From Gymnopus androsaceus JB14 (lineage: Eukaryota; Basidiomycota; Agaricomycetes; Agaricales; Omphalotaceae), in the NCBI GenBank assembly GCA_009733575.1, contig ML769412.1, positions 248,001 to 312,000 on the forward strand: a stretch of 64,000 nucleotides of DNA. The letters run 5' to 3'. A program made the translations under genes and the position numbers. Positions within the stretch are counted from its first letter, which is position 1; every line of letters begins with the position of its first letter. Positions 33,403-46,259 of the stretch are shown here, one piece after another. Under the pieces are notes generated by a model. It did not search any database and was not told the DNA's origin. It worked only from the letters and a program-made list of their open reading frames with translations.

Positions 33403-33572
33403 GAATCAGTCCCTACCTATAAAGAAACGGCCGTGGTCCGCCCTTGATTCGCCCTTTGTACAGGCTACAGCTCGCTGGTCGAGCATCCATTATCGTCGGT
33501 TTAGTGAGTGACTTCAACTTTTCGCAGTATCATATCATTTCAATTCAGCCAACAGGAATAAAATTCGGAGAG

Positions 33573-34324
33573 ATGCGTTTCAGCTGCCTGTCGGTTGCAG
33601 CTGGAGCCTTCCTGGTTTCGACTGTGTGCGCGATACCTATTGCTGTGAGCCGCCTGTCTCACACTCCAGTTCTACCTTACTTACTTAAACATAGGATATC
33701 GGCTCGTCGGATTCACTCAAGTCTCTCAATCTCGCAATTCGGAGTGATATTCACGCACGAAAAGTGGAAGCTAAAATCGACGACAACACGTTGACCTCTG
33801 TCCACGATAAAGCCGGCTCGAAATCGCCCCCAGCGGCCGAGGGTAAAGCCAGCGTCAAATCGGTGACCCCAGCAGGTGGAGACATCGCAAAACCGGGTAC
33901 GGCCTCAGCCAAAAACGTCGTCCAACCGAAAATCATTGTCACCTGGGACGGTAACAACCCCAATACGGCATGCAATCCCGAACAGAAAAAAGCACACGAA
34001 GAACTCGTCGAAACGTTCGTCAACGACATCGCATTTGCCCGAGTCCTCAGCCTCACCGGCACACCCGAAAAGCCCATTTTTTCGAATAACTGCCAGACTC
34101 AATGGCTCCCGGTCTACAATAGGCTTCGTTTCGCGGTAAAGGACGACGATGGAGAGCATGTGAGGTGTAAGGAGGGGAAGGAAAGGTGTAATGCGATTGT
34201 TTTCTTGCAGACGAAACATGTCAAGATTACAGGGGAACACGATGTTGACCGGCAGAGAGGGATGTGGGATACTACATATCGAGATAGTATTGCGTTGAAA
34301 TACGATCATGATCATTCAAAATAA
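33573..34324 (+). CDS. small secreted protein, unidentified
   Basis: Exon 1 (33573-33644) encodes a signal peptide (MRFSCLSVAAGAFLVSTVCA); a 50-nt intron ends atag; exon 2 runs 33695-34324, giving about 233 residues. The mature part starts with a polar linker (SKSPPAAEGKASVKSVTPAG) and then a compact region with IIVTWDGNNPNTACNPEQKK, FARVLSLTGTPEKPIFSNNC and KEGKERCNAIVFLQTKHVKI. Four Cys in the mature domain could make two disulphides. I do not recognise the family. It may belong to the many lineage-specific secreted proteins of mushrooms; an extracellular role is inferred only from the signal peptide. Confidence 0.7.
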
Positions 34325-34493
34325 TGATTCAATTATGACTGAGGAGAGACATACATTCTGTAAGAAAATATGGGATTTACTTAATGTGACTCTACCGGTA
34401 CAGAAAAATACCGAGTTGAGATACTGTACATACGAGGGAATCAGTACAAGGTACAATGAAGATACAGTAGAATAGATTTTACTTAGGAAATCT

Positions 34494-37400
34494 CTAGAGT
34501 TCAGGACTAACGAACTTCAGCAGTTCATCCACCTTCAACATGAATGAAGTCCAATCTTCTTGACTAATACAAAACGGTCAATGAAAAATCAGCACACAAC
34601 TTGAAACATAACTCACTTTGGCTCACTCCAAGTGGAACTTGCCTCAGTCCCAGATCCCGCAGCAAGCGCTGTAGACGCAACAGGGTGATCCAAACCAGAC
34701 AAGGGATCCGCACTACTAGACAAAAGTCCAAACCTGTACGATTGTGAGGTTTGTAGTGGTTGCTGTACATCAAAGCCAAAAGACTGCTGCTGAGTTGGCG
34801 GAGCCAGACCCATGTTAATTGCATAGAATGGATCAAACGCCGAGCCAGGAGCAGTGGGCTGATGGAAAGCGCCAGCTCCAGCGTTTGAAGCGAACTGGTC
34901 GGGTCCAGAGAAAGTAGGACTCTGCAAAGCGTTAAAAAACTGCTGAGAGCCGGCAAATTGACGTTGAGAATCTTCCATCGGGTGAGGTTGGGAGGTTTGA
35001 AAGTCTCGCATGTGATTCAACGAGTCTCTCTGTGGAGGTGGAGGCGTTTGGCTGACGGACTCGGATATAACAGCTTCAAGAATGTCGCTGGAGGAGAGCA
35101 GGTTATTCATTAGAAGAAACAATGGCAAAGAATCCTTGACAAACAATAAACGTCCCGCATTTTCATATCTAGAGAAAAAAGCCTCCATGAGTACAATATA
35201 TAATTAACACAAAGAACTCGGCGCTAACCTCGTTTCAAATTTGGCCAAATGCTTCAAGCAGTTGGACACATCGGTCATATCATTCCTAGGATCATAAGAA
35301 TATTTAACGCGTATACTGGTCCATAAATTAATGAGAAGCATTGTTGCTGCGGCAAATATTGGTGCCTAGGGAGAACGAGTTTCAGTACGGAGACGCGAGG
35401 CCACCCATGAAAATCATACTATGTAATTCGGTACCAGGGGCATCCCAGGTCGAGCCATGTAAGCATCAAGTATATGTCTGTGAGTGTGAACATGATCAGG
35501 CACAGGTGCGAAGAATGTTCATATTTGACACACATATAGGCTCGTGAAGCATTGGTACAAATGGCTAATGAGGGGAAGTTTTCTGTTGAAAGTAGGCCGG
35601 GTCGAATAAACATTTTGTGGATTTGTATCTAGAAAGGAAAACGAGATAAATCCTCGTAATTGGAGAAGCAGAATAGTTGTCGCTAACCTGCACCCAGTAG
35701 TAGTTAGAGTGCATCATCACTGTTTGCGCAAAGAGAATATCATCTGGGCGGTTGGGGTCCCACTTTACTGTAGACTGTGTTAGCAAGAGATATAAAGGGA
35801 ACAAAACATCTATTGTGTTGCTCACAGTACTCTGGAATATTGTCAACCCAGTTATTCAATGCAGAATCAAGTTCCATGACAATTTTCTTAGTGTTTTCAG
35901 GTGAAGAATACCAACCAAGGGGCAGCCTTGCGTGTTGTGAACTGTTTTTTCATTCAAAATGAGCACAATCATGTGAGATATGAGTCTGGTATTGAGACTT
36001 ACAAGATGGTCCTTCACCAGTCCAGTGATCCGGAGGAGCTTCATGAAATGATGCCAGTAAGACATGTGCGAGGGCTTGCCAAGGGGTTGGATGAATTCCA
36101 TTTGCGGATTCGAGGAAATCTCCCAGTACTCATCGTCGCACTCAGGGGGAAACTCGAGGTCAAAACTAACAAACGCAGGAATGGTGAGAAATATCCTCGT
36201 AGAATTGAGACGCAATGATTCACTCAGCCTCTCTTGTTGAACGGGGACGACCCTACCATAATGGAAAACAAAAAATGGATTGCTTAGGGTTCTGGAGAAC
36301 TATTGGTGAACAACATACCGTGGCAATGCACATGTAAAGATCCATCGTTATAATGCTCCAAAACGCTCTTCTCCATATTTCTTGCTCCAATCGAGTCTGT
36401 GTTGGCTTTTTCAAGATATTCCCTCTCCGATGTGCTCCGACTTCTTGTGCTGCCCTTATACCAAGTCCACTCAAAAACCAAGTTATATCGGATAATGGAG
36501 TCGGGAATAAGAAGGTCGAGGCTAACTGAAAGATGGATCGGTGAGTCCTCAACTCAGTAGACGATGATGCGTACAGAGTATAGCTGTATGTCATATAACG
36601 ACAAAGCTCCTGTAAATCCGATCTTCACCAACCGAATCTGTTCAAAATATCTCCACCCAGCGGATCGCAAGTCCTTCGTCCCATCAGCCAAAGTCCTTGG
36701 ATCATCAGAAAATTTCGACCCCAAGGCGCACACGGCTAAAACAACTGCACCGAAACGTTGGTCGATGAGATGAAGCTGATCAGCGTAGACCTGGCGTTCG
36801 AATGTTTGCCGATGTAGAACTGGGAGTATAATCTAAAATAGTTTTGAATAAGCTCGTTACCAGAAGGTTTTGCTACCAACATGTTGCTTCTCAAAGTACA
36901 ATGTGAGAAGGTCGCGGAGAAGGTCAGATTGTGGGAACACGTAGGTTGGATCTTCTGGTTCAAGTAAGAAGCGATGCCACTGTGATGGACAGATTAGGAG
37001 GTAGAGTTTGGGAAACAGAAGATTAACGCACAGGCGCTCGGGCCCAAAACTCGCTCCTCCTTATCCCTACTGAGATAGTCTTGGCCGGGTTCCCACCATT
37101 TGTTTCACCTCGGATACTTAAAGCTGTCTCTAGACAACAGATTCAGACACCATTGAAGATTAATGCCCATTTAAAAAAACTCACGAAGAAGCATGAAGTG
37201 ACTGCTCTTTCCTGCTCAGAGACCGTATCAAAGTACATATCAGGCAAGGGAGAATATGACTTGCCGACATGTCTGTTGTAATGATCGACATCGAGGCTGA
37301 GACTCTTGACTTGGAGTGTGAGCGACTCTTCTGGGTCGTCGATGTCGGAGGTATCGGAGAAGGGACTTGTTTTGGAGACAGGAAGTGGCCGTTGCTCTAA

Positions 37401-37933
37401 AGCTTGTTCTAATTGTTTCTCCAAATTGCGACCATACGAAGCCAGAGTGACGAGGATCTCGCGCATGAGCGATTCATCTTTTGGAATGACGACTGTTTTG
37501 GGAGAAGAAAGGATCGTAGATATGAGGCTTCTTGCATCGCTTGGCTTTTCCAGTTGATATATCCTGTAGACTCGTAGAGTAGTTCAGTGATTATCTCAAG
37601 TTCAAGTGATTTGATAACTACTTGGTTTTGGGACCTCGTTTCTACAAGGAATTCTCCAGGATATCTCTCAAAATAGTAGAAGAAAACTCACCTTTTTCTG
37701 CAGGGGATGAGTGCACTCAATCCCAAGGCCGAGGCAATTGGAGCATATATCTGGAATTGAACTTTCTTCACATCTCACTGAGAGAAAGAGCTTGAGCGTG
37801 AAGCTATCAAGAAGATAAAGGGGATAATTGTACCCTTCCTACGATGGCACACATCACACGCTTTTGCAGCGCGTCGCTTGCGCGTGTGGTTTAATGAGAT
37901 CGAAGGACCGTTGGAATCTTCAGAATCGGACAT
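34494..37933 (-). CDS. Zn2Cys6 transcription factor with fungal-specific TF domain
   Basis: The zinc cluster is split by an intron: RRAAKACDVCHRRK in exon 1 (from ATG 37933), then VRCEESSIPDICSNCLGLGI and ECTHPLQKK in exon 2, giving all six cysteines. The middle homology (fungal-specific TF) domain follows in short exons: LEKQLEQALEQRPLP (coiled coil), DPTYVFPQSDLLRDLL, QVYADQLHLIDQRFGAVVLA, LFPTPLSDITWFLSGLGIRA, EQEIWRRAFWSIITMDLYMC. The 3' exons give a Gln/Pro/Ser-rich activation-type region (PTQQQSFGFDVQQPLQTSQS) and a last exon QEDWTSFMLKVDELLKFVSP ending at 34494. The gene has more than ten introns. I chose the last exon because splicing CCAAA|gtgagt restores an open family-like end instead of the TGA just downstream. 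Nuclear regulator; target genes unknown. Confidence 0.88.
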
Positions 37934-38199
37934 GGTGGTTGCGAGCAAAGAAGCAATGAGACATTCGTGGCAATCGTTTCACTCGTTTTAGCGTGTAGAT
38001 CTTTATCTTGATGTCCTAGTAGTCTGAGACGGAAAACGGAGGACAAACGGAGGAATCTTCGGTCCTCGGACTCAAAGCGCCCATTAACGCCCTACGGCTG
38101 AGCGCTGTTGACAGATTGACGGCAGCGGCTGGAAGCGAACGACAAAAAAGTCGTATTGGTCTGGCTGGCCTCAAGAACTCCTTAGGATGCTTGTCGATA

Positions 38200-38290
38200 C
38201 TACTATGCAGAAGGAGGTGTAGTAGGAGGGTATTTAAATCGGTGAGGTAGCAAATCAAGCTCCCTCCAGGGACTTGGTTCTGCATAGTAG
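38200..38290. repeat. 13-bp inverted repeat around a 65-bp loop
   Basis: ctactatgcagaa at 38200-38212 and its exact complement at 38278-38290. The loop carries tatttaaat. Could be a small foldback element or a chance hairpin. Confidence 0.5.
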
Positions 38291-39196
38291 ACACTTCCTG
38301 CCACTGGTCGTCCCTGCACGTCGCAGTCCCAACGGAGACCTCTTACAGCCTCTTACCAGCTAAGAGCTTGTATGGTTGCGGTGCGCATTACTACAATCGC
38401 CAGCATTGCCAGATAGCCATAGCCAATGCCATGGTCCCAGATACCGTCGATTCGGAGGTTGACTTGGTCAAGCGAGTCCCGCTAAAGGGCGCATCAGTCT
38501 TGTTGCTACAGCGCTATGTGCTTTCAATGTTCAAGGGACAAGGGACAGGGCGCGCAGTGCCAGTGGAGATGAACACTGTGCATGTATATATGTATAGGAA
38601 GGGCGCTAGGTAACAGCGAGCGATAAAGCCGGAAGAGTTTGTGGGAGTGCGGGAAGCCTTGTAGTCGGCGGAACTGGATCCTTTTGTCCAGCTACTTAGT
38701 ACTGTATCGAATTGCTTGTCACTTGTGTTCTTGCGTACAGGTCTAGCTGAGCGGGTCTCTAAGTGAGTTAGTAGAACTCCTACTGGTATAATACGACTGT
38801 AACTAGTTAACAGAATCAATGACATCATTCAGCAACGGGTCCGCTCACCTCGTATACAGCCAGTTATGAACCCTCAAATGTTCTCAGACATCTGCTGAAA
38901 CAGTGCAAGGATTTGAAAGAATTAGAGCGGGAAGCGGGACGGGGTTCTAAAAAGTTGGAAGAGAGACATTCAGTAGCCAAATTGGGCCGGCGCCGGCGCT
39001 AACTGCTCTTGATCTCGTTCAGTCATAGTCGAAAACTTCGCGGACGGCTGGCGCTACTGTACGAGTTTCTTTCATCAAACCTACTATTAAAAACTAACCT
39101 TTAAACTGATCCTTATTCATTTTAAGAGCTTTCAATGACTTCAGAGTTGGAACTACCGTGACCGTTCTCAGACCGCTCTCAGGCCAGCAGACCCTG

Positions 39197-39550
39197 GTCA
39201 CCATCTATCGGATTACACTCGGGGCGTCAAAGGCTTACGCGAGACTCCTGTCCTCTTCGTTCAATAGTTTTTCAAGCTCCAAGAGTTCAGAATTCGAAAC
39301 AACATCTCTCAATTTATGTAGAACCAGTCCACTATCAGATTCCACTCGGCGCCGTCAAACGTATATGCGATCTGCGAGACTCATTTCTTGTCCTCTAATC
39401 GTTCTTCATGCTCAAGGTCGAAACTAATACATCTCTCAAGATAGAACCATCCACCATCTATCGGATTATATTCGGCGCCGCGGCCGTCAAACGTATACGC
39501 GATCTGCGAGACTCTTGTCTTGCCCTGTCTTCCAATCTCGTTCTTCGAGA
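39197..39550. repeat. degenerate tandem repeat, three units of ~125-130 bp
   Basis: Each unit has an 'accatctatcggatta / cggcgccgtcaaacgtata / gcgagactc.tgtcctc' order (starting near 39197, 39320 and 39448). The units have diverged by substitutions and small indels. Confidence 0.55.
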
Positions 39551-41028
39551 ACGGTGTCCCAGGCTTCCCGTCACCAAAACTACACGAGAAATGCGGAACT
39601 GTTGCTTACCTGTGTTTCTACACCGGGCTTGGCTTGAACGAAACGGTCTTCTGCATCTTCTGATGACCTCGCTATGATCAAGCGCTTCGAGCTTTTCTTC
39701 CGTATTTTTCATTCGGACCACTGATCAACAACTTGAACTTCTTCTTTGAGCGCTCTTCCAATTCCACAATAGCCGTGCCAGCTCTTCTCACGCATTGTAC
39801 AAAACTTTAAATTTCGTTTTCATACATTAATGGGTATGCCTTGCTATACGGTATACCGTATACACCGCCTTCCGTCTCTTCAACACTCTGGTCACCGCTC
39901 CTTGCCCGGGAGGATCCGAGATAGTTGTTCAAGCTTCTAGTTATGTACTTGCTCTCTACCCGAGATCACAAACGATGGACTGATTAAAGGCTCAGGTACA
40001 TTGGGCAAGTCAGATTCTGTCTTTACATACAGGCAGGATTTATACAGGATACTATCACTACTGAGTGATTGATTTTAGCGTCGTCGACCGTTGTATTTCT
40101 GGTCGTACAGGGGCGCGCATGTTGTAGGAGACGTAGAGGCTTGTAGAGGTTAGTTCAGGTTAGCTAGTTCAGGTTAGTACGGATCAGTTATTTCAACTTG
40201 ATTGATTCGACTTATTCAGAGCTTATTGCAGATTCCATCAGAAGGTACGTACAGTATATGTATACCGTGGTGAAAGCTTGCAAAAGCGGCGAGCTAGTAT
40301 CGTTAGTTACCCGCTCAGGACGAAATCGTCCTCCAAATATTAATTTTCTACAGATTTTATTAAGGAATCTGGAATGCTCAAAGACTTATGTCGCAAATAT
40401 TTGCCGCGACCAGCGATACATGAAATGTTCCCCATAATTCAGCTATGTCGATGATGCAACATACGTTGCTAAGGTGAACCGGTTTGTGAGGCCCTCATTG
40501 GCCAGAAAATCGTACAGGACCTGTCCCTGCACGATCCCTAAACCTTTGCAGATTACGATGCTATTATACAATAACTCAGTGGAGCTGCAAATGCAATTTC
40601 ATGCGGTCATACGTTATATGGCATGATGCCCTCTGTCTCTTTTCTGTTCCTCCAGTTCAGAAACGTTCAACTTTTGCCTCAAATCTGAAATCTGAATACA
40701 TTTTTTTCTTATTTCTTATCAACGGGTGACATCAACAAATCACCGTGGACCTCCGGTCCTCCGCTCATCAGCTTCCCCATCCCCGGGACATCCCATATGG
40801 TTCCTTCGCTTAGCGACCCGAGACTTTGGATGGCGTTCGCAGGGGTCCTCATTCACGTCTTCCACGTTAAAGCTCCGAGACATCTGAACTTGTCTTCCGC
40901 GCGTATGTATTAAGAGTTTTTCCCAGAAGATCAAACATATATTAGCGTTGATATAGCCATGTTTCTTTCCCTTCAGGTTTTTTTTTCTGTTCTCGATTCT
41001 CCGACTGACCGTTCTCATCGCGCTTTTC

Positions 41029-42759
41029 ATGGTTCTTCGGCGTCGCACAGAGTCTTTGTCTAATGGATCTCGACCACCATCTAGCTTTGTGCCTACATCA
41101 TCACAGTACGCCCATGTCTCACGCTACCGGTATGATACCCCACATTTTCGTCCCTTCGACGCGTCGATGCTGAGTAGGATATTTTCAGTTCGTCTCAAAT
41201 GGAGGTCCGAGTTCACAGTCCATCTGTGAAGGTTGCGGGGAAGGACCAGAAGCAGTTGGTACCGGTGTTCGGTGAAGGAGACAAAATTTCAGGCACAGTT
41301 ACGCTCGACTCCAAAGCCCCGTCTTCAGGTCGCTTTGTAATCTCAGTGCGTATGGTCAATTATTGGAAATCTCTCGACACTTTATTAATTCTTTCATTCG
41401 ATAGGTTGAAGGTGCATTTTTCTATGACGAATTCTCTCAATCAGAGGGCTCGACACTGGTCCCTGAACCTCGAAAACATGTCTTTTGGTCGTCATCTTCC
41501 ATAATTCAAGTGTCTCCCTCGTTGGATTCCTTTTTGAGTTTTTCAACACCACGCTCATCCCTACGCGAAGGCTTCACGTCCACTATTAAATCCATCAGAC
41601 GGAGACCAAGTGGCTCCAGCTTGAACACTGCACCACCTTCCCCTATCATCAAATCGCCAGTATCCCCTGGGTTTAACCGAACGTATTCGTTTTCTTTCGA
41701 CCTGCCGCGTAGCTCCCGTTCCAGAGAAGAGATACCACCAACCTTTATATCTACGGTTCTGCCACTGAGCTCTCGACGACAGGATCTCGCTCGACAGACG
41801 GGAAGACTCGTCGTTTTGGGGTTGAGTACAAACTCTCTGTAGCATGGGAGCCAACAGAGTCGCACGAATATCCATCATTGTGGGTTCCATTGCTATACTC
41901 GCGGTGTGTTTGCTGATAATGCATCTAGTATTTGCGCGCCGATGTACTATCACCCCGATACAGGGTTTCAGTCTTTGGATGGATCTTCCCAAGAATCTGA
42001 GTCATGGCTAGAAATGCCCTTGCGTTTCGACCGACCAATGCCTTTTCGTTGTGCTGTAGGTCTTTTTTCCAGTCCGCATCGAACCGCATTTGACCTTGCT
42101 TCCATTAGATTACTTTACCGACTTCAGTCACTTTCGCTCGTTCATCATCTATCCCTTACTATGTTGTTTTCACCACCACGCCGCGCAATCCTGTATTGGC
42201 CCGAGAGATAGCAACAGACGCTACTATATCGGCGTCTCTTATTCGACAAATTACCGTCACGGAACAGTCCAGCCTTCCTCCGACACCTCCCCAGACACCC
42301 TCCAGCACGAGCGATGAATCTGAATCATATCGTCGTGTCCACTTATTAAAACGCGTTGTGAAGCCGTTATCACCACGTCCTTCTGACGAAGCCTCGGACG
42401 AGGAAAAACCTCTTCCGCGATTACCAATGCATACAGTCTTTAATGACTCGCGGTTGCTTCACACCAGTATCTGTATCGGTTTCCCGAAACGCGCGCGCCA
42501 ACATGGCTCCTCGGATCATCATCCTTCTCTTGAAGCTCAGTCTTCACTTCCGGATGGACTGCATAAAGCCAAGTTCAATCTTAATAAAGATATGCTTCCC
42601 TCAATTGACTGGTCAGGAATGAGTGTAAAGGTGAGGCTTGAATGATTATGATGCTGGCTGTATTTCTCATCGCCCGATTTATTACAGTATTATGTCGACA
42701 TATCGGTCCTGGTAGGACAGGATGACGTGCGAGCGCGTATACCAATACGTGTCGTGTAG
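41029..42759 (+). CDS. arrestin-like protein, one apparent frameshift
   Basis: Arrestin-fold proteins of fungi act as adaptors for membrane-protein ubiquitination. Exon 1 41029-41129 joins 41189 in frame to SSQMEVRVHSPSVKV; the core begins GDKISGTVTLDSKAPSSGRF. Exon 3 (from 41405) has VEGAFFYDEFSQ and then TYSFSFDLPRSSRSREEIPP. A base appears to be missing near 41758, after which the other frame gives RRFGVEYKLSVAWEPTESHE. A 48-nt intron (gtgggt...atctag) leads to ICAPMYYHPDTGFQSLDGSS. After another intron: ITLPTSVTFARSSSIPYYVV, TTTPRNPVLAREIATDATIS, RRVHLLKRVVKPLSPRPSDE. The last exon YYVDISVLVGQDDVRARIPI stops at 42759. The N-terminal start is uncertain; 41199 is the alternative ATG. Confidence 0.75.
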
Positions 42760-43006
42760 TGGAAGGATTCTGCGCTTTTCATTCTTTTACACTTCCTTTC
42801 GGATTCATTTGCTACTTAGTACATACTACTTTATCTTACTGTTCAGGTTACCACAGCACGGATTTTATTGCAAAGTACCATTAAATGTATTACTAGTTAC
42901 ATACTGTTGTCGCTAAATAACAAAGCACTCGGAATAATCAGAACAGACGCTTGTTGAGTAGCTCAGCGCTAGTAGTAGTTGTAAGCGCCTGTTTCTTCTG
43001 GCCACC

Positions 43007-46000
43007 ATGTCAGAACATCCTACAACATCATGGCAGGCGATGCAGAGTGGAACTGGGACTGTGTTCTATCGCAGGCAGCAGCTTTACTCGTTATTGGGCA
43101 AGCTGCCTGACCTAGGTGACTATATAATATCAGGATGTCGTTACGGCGGACCTCTCGGTGCGTTTCTACAGCAATATTCATTCTGACTGGCAAGCTAATA
43201 ATTAATAATCTGTAGCAATGATGAGAGATAATACGAAACTAATTGCTATAGGCCGCGCGACACCAGCTTTCGCAAAGTCTCAAATTCAAGTCTATTCTTC
43301 AGCAGGAGAAGGCATATTACTCTTCAGTGTGGATGATCTTTCGTCTTTTACACGCTACTATGGACTAACCAAGTAACGAGACAGTGGGATCAAAGTCGAA
43401 TTATTCGCTTTGGATGGACATTGAACGAACAATTGGTCGTGTTAAATGAAGAAGGAGTTTACCGCGTTTATGACTTGCAAGGAGACTATCAGCAATTTTC
43501 TTTGGGCAGTGAAGCATCGGAGATGGGTGTTATTGACGCACGGATACATGAGAACGGTATGGTGGCTCTGACCGGCTCTTTGGCACTGCTGGAGGTCAAG
43601 GGATGGGAAGGAGCGCGACCAATGACTCTAGCGAATCCGGGCAAGCTTTTCGCGACTTTGTATCACAACCTCAAAGCTTACTCTCTGTCAATAGGTTTAT
43701 CTGATCCTCCTGTGTCCTGGGCTATCATTCCGCCGGATTCGAACATTTCAAGACACGTCGAAGTCCTTCTTTCCGTCGACAATACAATCTATACCGTCGA
43801 TAACCTTGAAAGTGTAGATCAGCGTCTCTCTCAAGGCCCCTTCACCCATGTCTCTCCATCTCCCAACGGCAAAGCTCTCGCCCTCCTAACTGCGACTGGT
43901 ACACTTTTGGTTGTATCCTCAGACTTTCAGCGACGCATGGCTGAATTCGACACTCTAAATGTTCCTTCCGCCCAGGGCACCGTTAAACAGGTCGAATGGT
44001 GTGCAAATGACGCTATCATCGTCACCTGGGACTCTCTGGCCGTCCTCGTAGGCCCATTTGCCGATACGCTCGAATATTATTACGTCGGCAATACTTTCGC
44101 CGTTACAGAACCAGACGGTGTACGAGTATTTGGTGCAGATGTTTGTGATCTTATTCAAAAGGTCCCAGATTCGACGTTATCAATATTCCGACCTGGGTCA
44201 ACATCGCCTGAAGCTATTCTTTACGATGCTTGGGAGAGTTTCTCTCAACGCTCTCCTAAGGCTGATGAGAGTATCAGGAGCATTCGTCCAGACCTGGCTA
44301 CTGCTGTAGACAAATGCATTGATGCCGCGGGCCAAGAATGGGAACCATACTGGCAGCGTCGATTGCTAAACGTGAGTGACGACTTTTTTAAACGGAAAAC
44401 TAACCACTAAGAAACTCTTTCCAGGCTGCTAACTTTGGGAAAGGATCGTTGGACTTTTACAATCCTACTGACTTTGTCAACATGGGTCAGACTCTCAAAG
44501 TTTTGAATGCTGTCCGGTTCTTTGAAATCGGGATACCGTTATCATATGCCCAGTAGGATTTTTCTTTGTCGACAGCACCAAGCGCTCATTTTCTTTGTGG
44601 AATAGATTTTCCTATACATCACCAACGCATCTCATATCACGACTTACTTCACGCAATATGCATCTCCTAGCTCTGCGAATATCGACGTTCCTTTCATTGA
44701 AACCCGACGTCGTTTTAAAACACTGGGCCAGTGCCAAAATATTGCGCTCTCGTCCTGTAGCCAGCGGGACGACGACAGGGAAAGATGCGGAGCTGGATGG
44801 TGACGATGAAGTATGCCGACTTATTGTAGATAAGTTCAAACAACTTGGAGGAGTGGATGTCAGCTACGCCGACATTGCAAAACGTGCTTGGGAGGTTGGA
44901 AGGACTGGGCTAGCGACCAAGGTAAAATCGAGTTTTGTACACCTTTCAGACCATTTCTAACCCTTGAGTGTTAGTTGCTGGATCACGAGCAGCGCGCATC
45001 AGACCAGGTTCCCTTGCTGCTCTCGATGAAAGAAGATCGTCTAGCACTACAGAAAGCTGTAGATAGTGGTGATACCGATTTAGGTATGTTCATTGCCCGA
45101 CGTTCTAACACAGCCGACTCATCGACCTTCACCAGTCTATCAAGTCCTGCTGCATCTCCATAAGCACCTCACCCTTGGTTCCTTCTTCCGTTTGATCGAG
45201 GATGGCGGCGAACGTCTGGCACCTGCTAGCCGTTTACTTCAAGTCTACGCCCGAGAACAGGACAGAGACATGCTCCGAGACTTTTACTATTCTGACGATC
45301 GCAGGGTGGAAAGTGCGGTACTGGCTTTGGAAGAAGCTACTCGGATGACGGTTGGTGAACGTTACTTGACTTCTTTCTGTGCATGTGTTTATCGAACGAG
45401 ATCTGCAGGATCCCTCTGCCCGAATAACGGCTGTCAAGTCTGCTCAGAAGTTTTTCTCGGAAGATAAGGACCGTAGTTTTGAAGCCAAGGTAATAGTAGT
45501 CAGCTTTCTTTATGTGGTGTACTTATGCGTCCGATCAGATGATGGACGAATCTTCTCGCCTGCTTGTACTCCAGCAGCAGTTGGAGGCAGAGGCGGATGG
45601 GAAGGTTCCGTTCTTCGGACAGAGCGTAAACGAAACAATTCGAACATGTGTCGTGAATGGGATGCTAAAACGTGCGGACAAGATAAAGTCGGATTTCAAA
45701 GTGCCCGACAAGCGGTACGCAATAATCCTGCCCTTTTACTTCGAGTCCTGGTTTTAATCGTTATCCCCGTTCCCAGCTTCTGGTATACCAAATTATACGC
45801 GTTGACGGAAATCCGGGATTTCGAGGGGTTAGATACGTTCTCCAAATCGAAAAGAAGTCCCATTGGATACGAGGCTTTTGTGCATCATCTGGTAGAGAAG
45901 GGGCATAGCAAAGAAGCTGTCGCCTACGTAGCCCGTTGCGATCCACCAAAGCGAGCTGATCTCTACGCTGAATGCGACGAGTGGCGGATGGTTGGGAAGG

Positions 46001-46156
46001 AGTGCAAAGATCGTGGGGATAAGGCTAAACTCGAGTAAGAATGCTTTCTTGTTCGCCCGCCTTTTTTCTAATTGCTTTTCTAGGCAACTCCGCAAGAAGT
46101 GTCCAAACTCACTTATAGCAAGGGAACTAGAGCAGATTGCGCTCACGATGAAGTAG
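43007..46156 (+). CDS. Vps16, class C core subunit of HOPS/CORVET
   Basis: Tethering-complex subunit for endosome and vacuole fusion. Start at 43007 (gccaccATG). N-terminal beta-propeller: [77 protein letters not shown] region, then [13 protein letters not shown]-terminal alpha-solenoid: [72 protein letters not shown], and the diagnostic [76 protein letters not shown], stop at 46154-46156. At least ten exons (43007-43157, 43216-43328, 43385-43640, 43695-44371, 44425-44552, 44606-44921, 44975 on). Intron 43641-43694 (gcaagc...aatag, 54 nt) is GC-AG and would be in frame if retained. No frameshift is needed, unlike the neighbouring arrestin-like gene. Confidence 0.93.
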
Positions 46157-46259
46157 TTTTTTCTTAGAGAAACTTTTTTTTTCGACATCGCGATACTATA
46201 CTACTAGCACTACAAATCTTTCTGCAATGTACCGCCCGGATTGGGACGTACAACTAACT

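Larger units (their letters stand above)
37934..41028. other. gene-poor region with small repeats
   Basis: No convincing exon chain. It contains a 13-bp foldback (38200-38290), a degenerate three-copy repeat (39197-39550) and an 18-bp perfect palindrome (39845-39862), each listed separately. Confidence 0.5.

Noticed and set aside
41865..41935. A transmembrane-like hydrophobic stretch in one frame
   Set aside because: It falls in a 48-nt intron (gtgggt...atctag) of the arrestin-like gene plus its borders; splicing gives a better family match.
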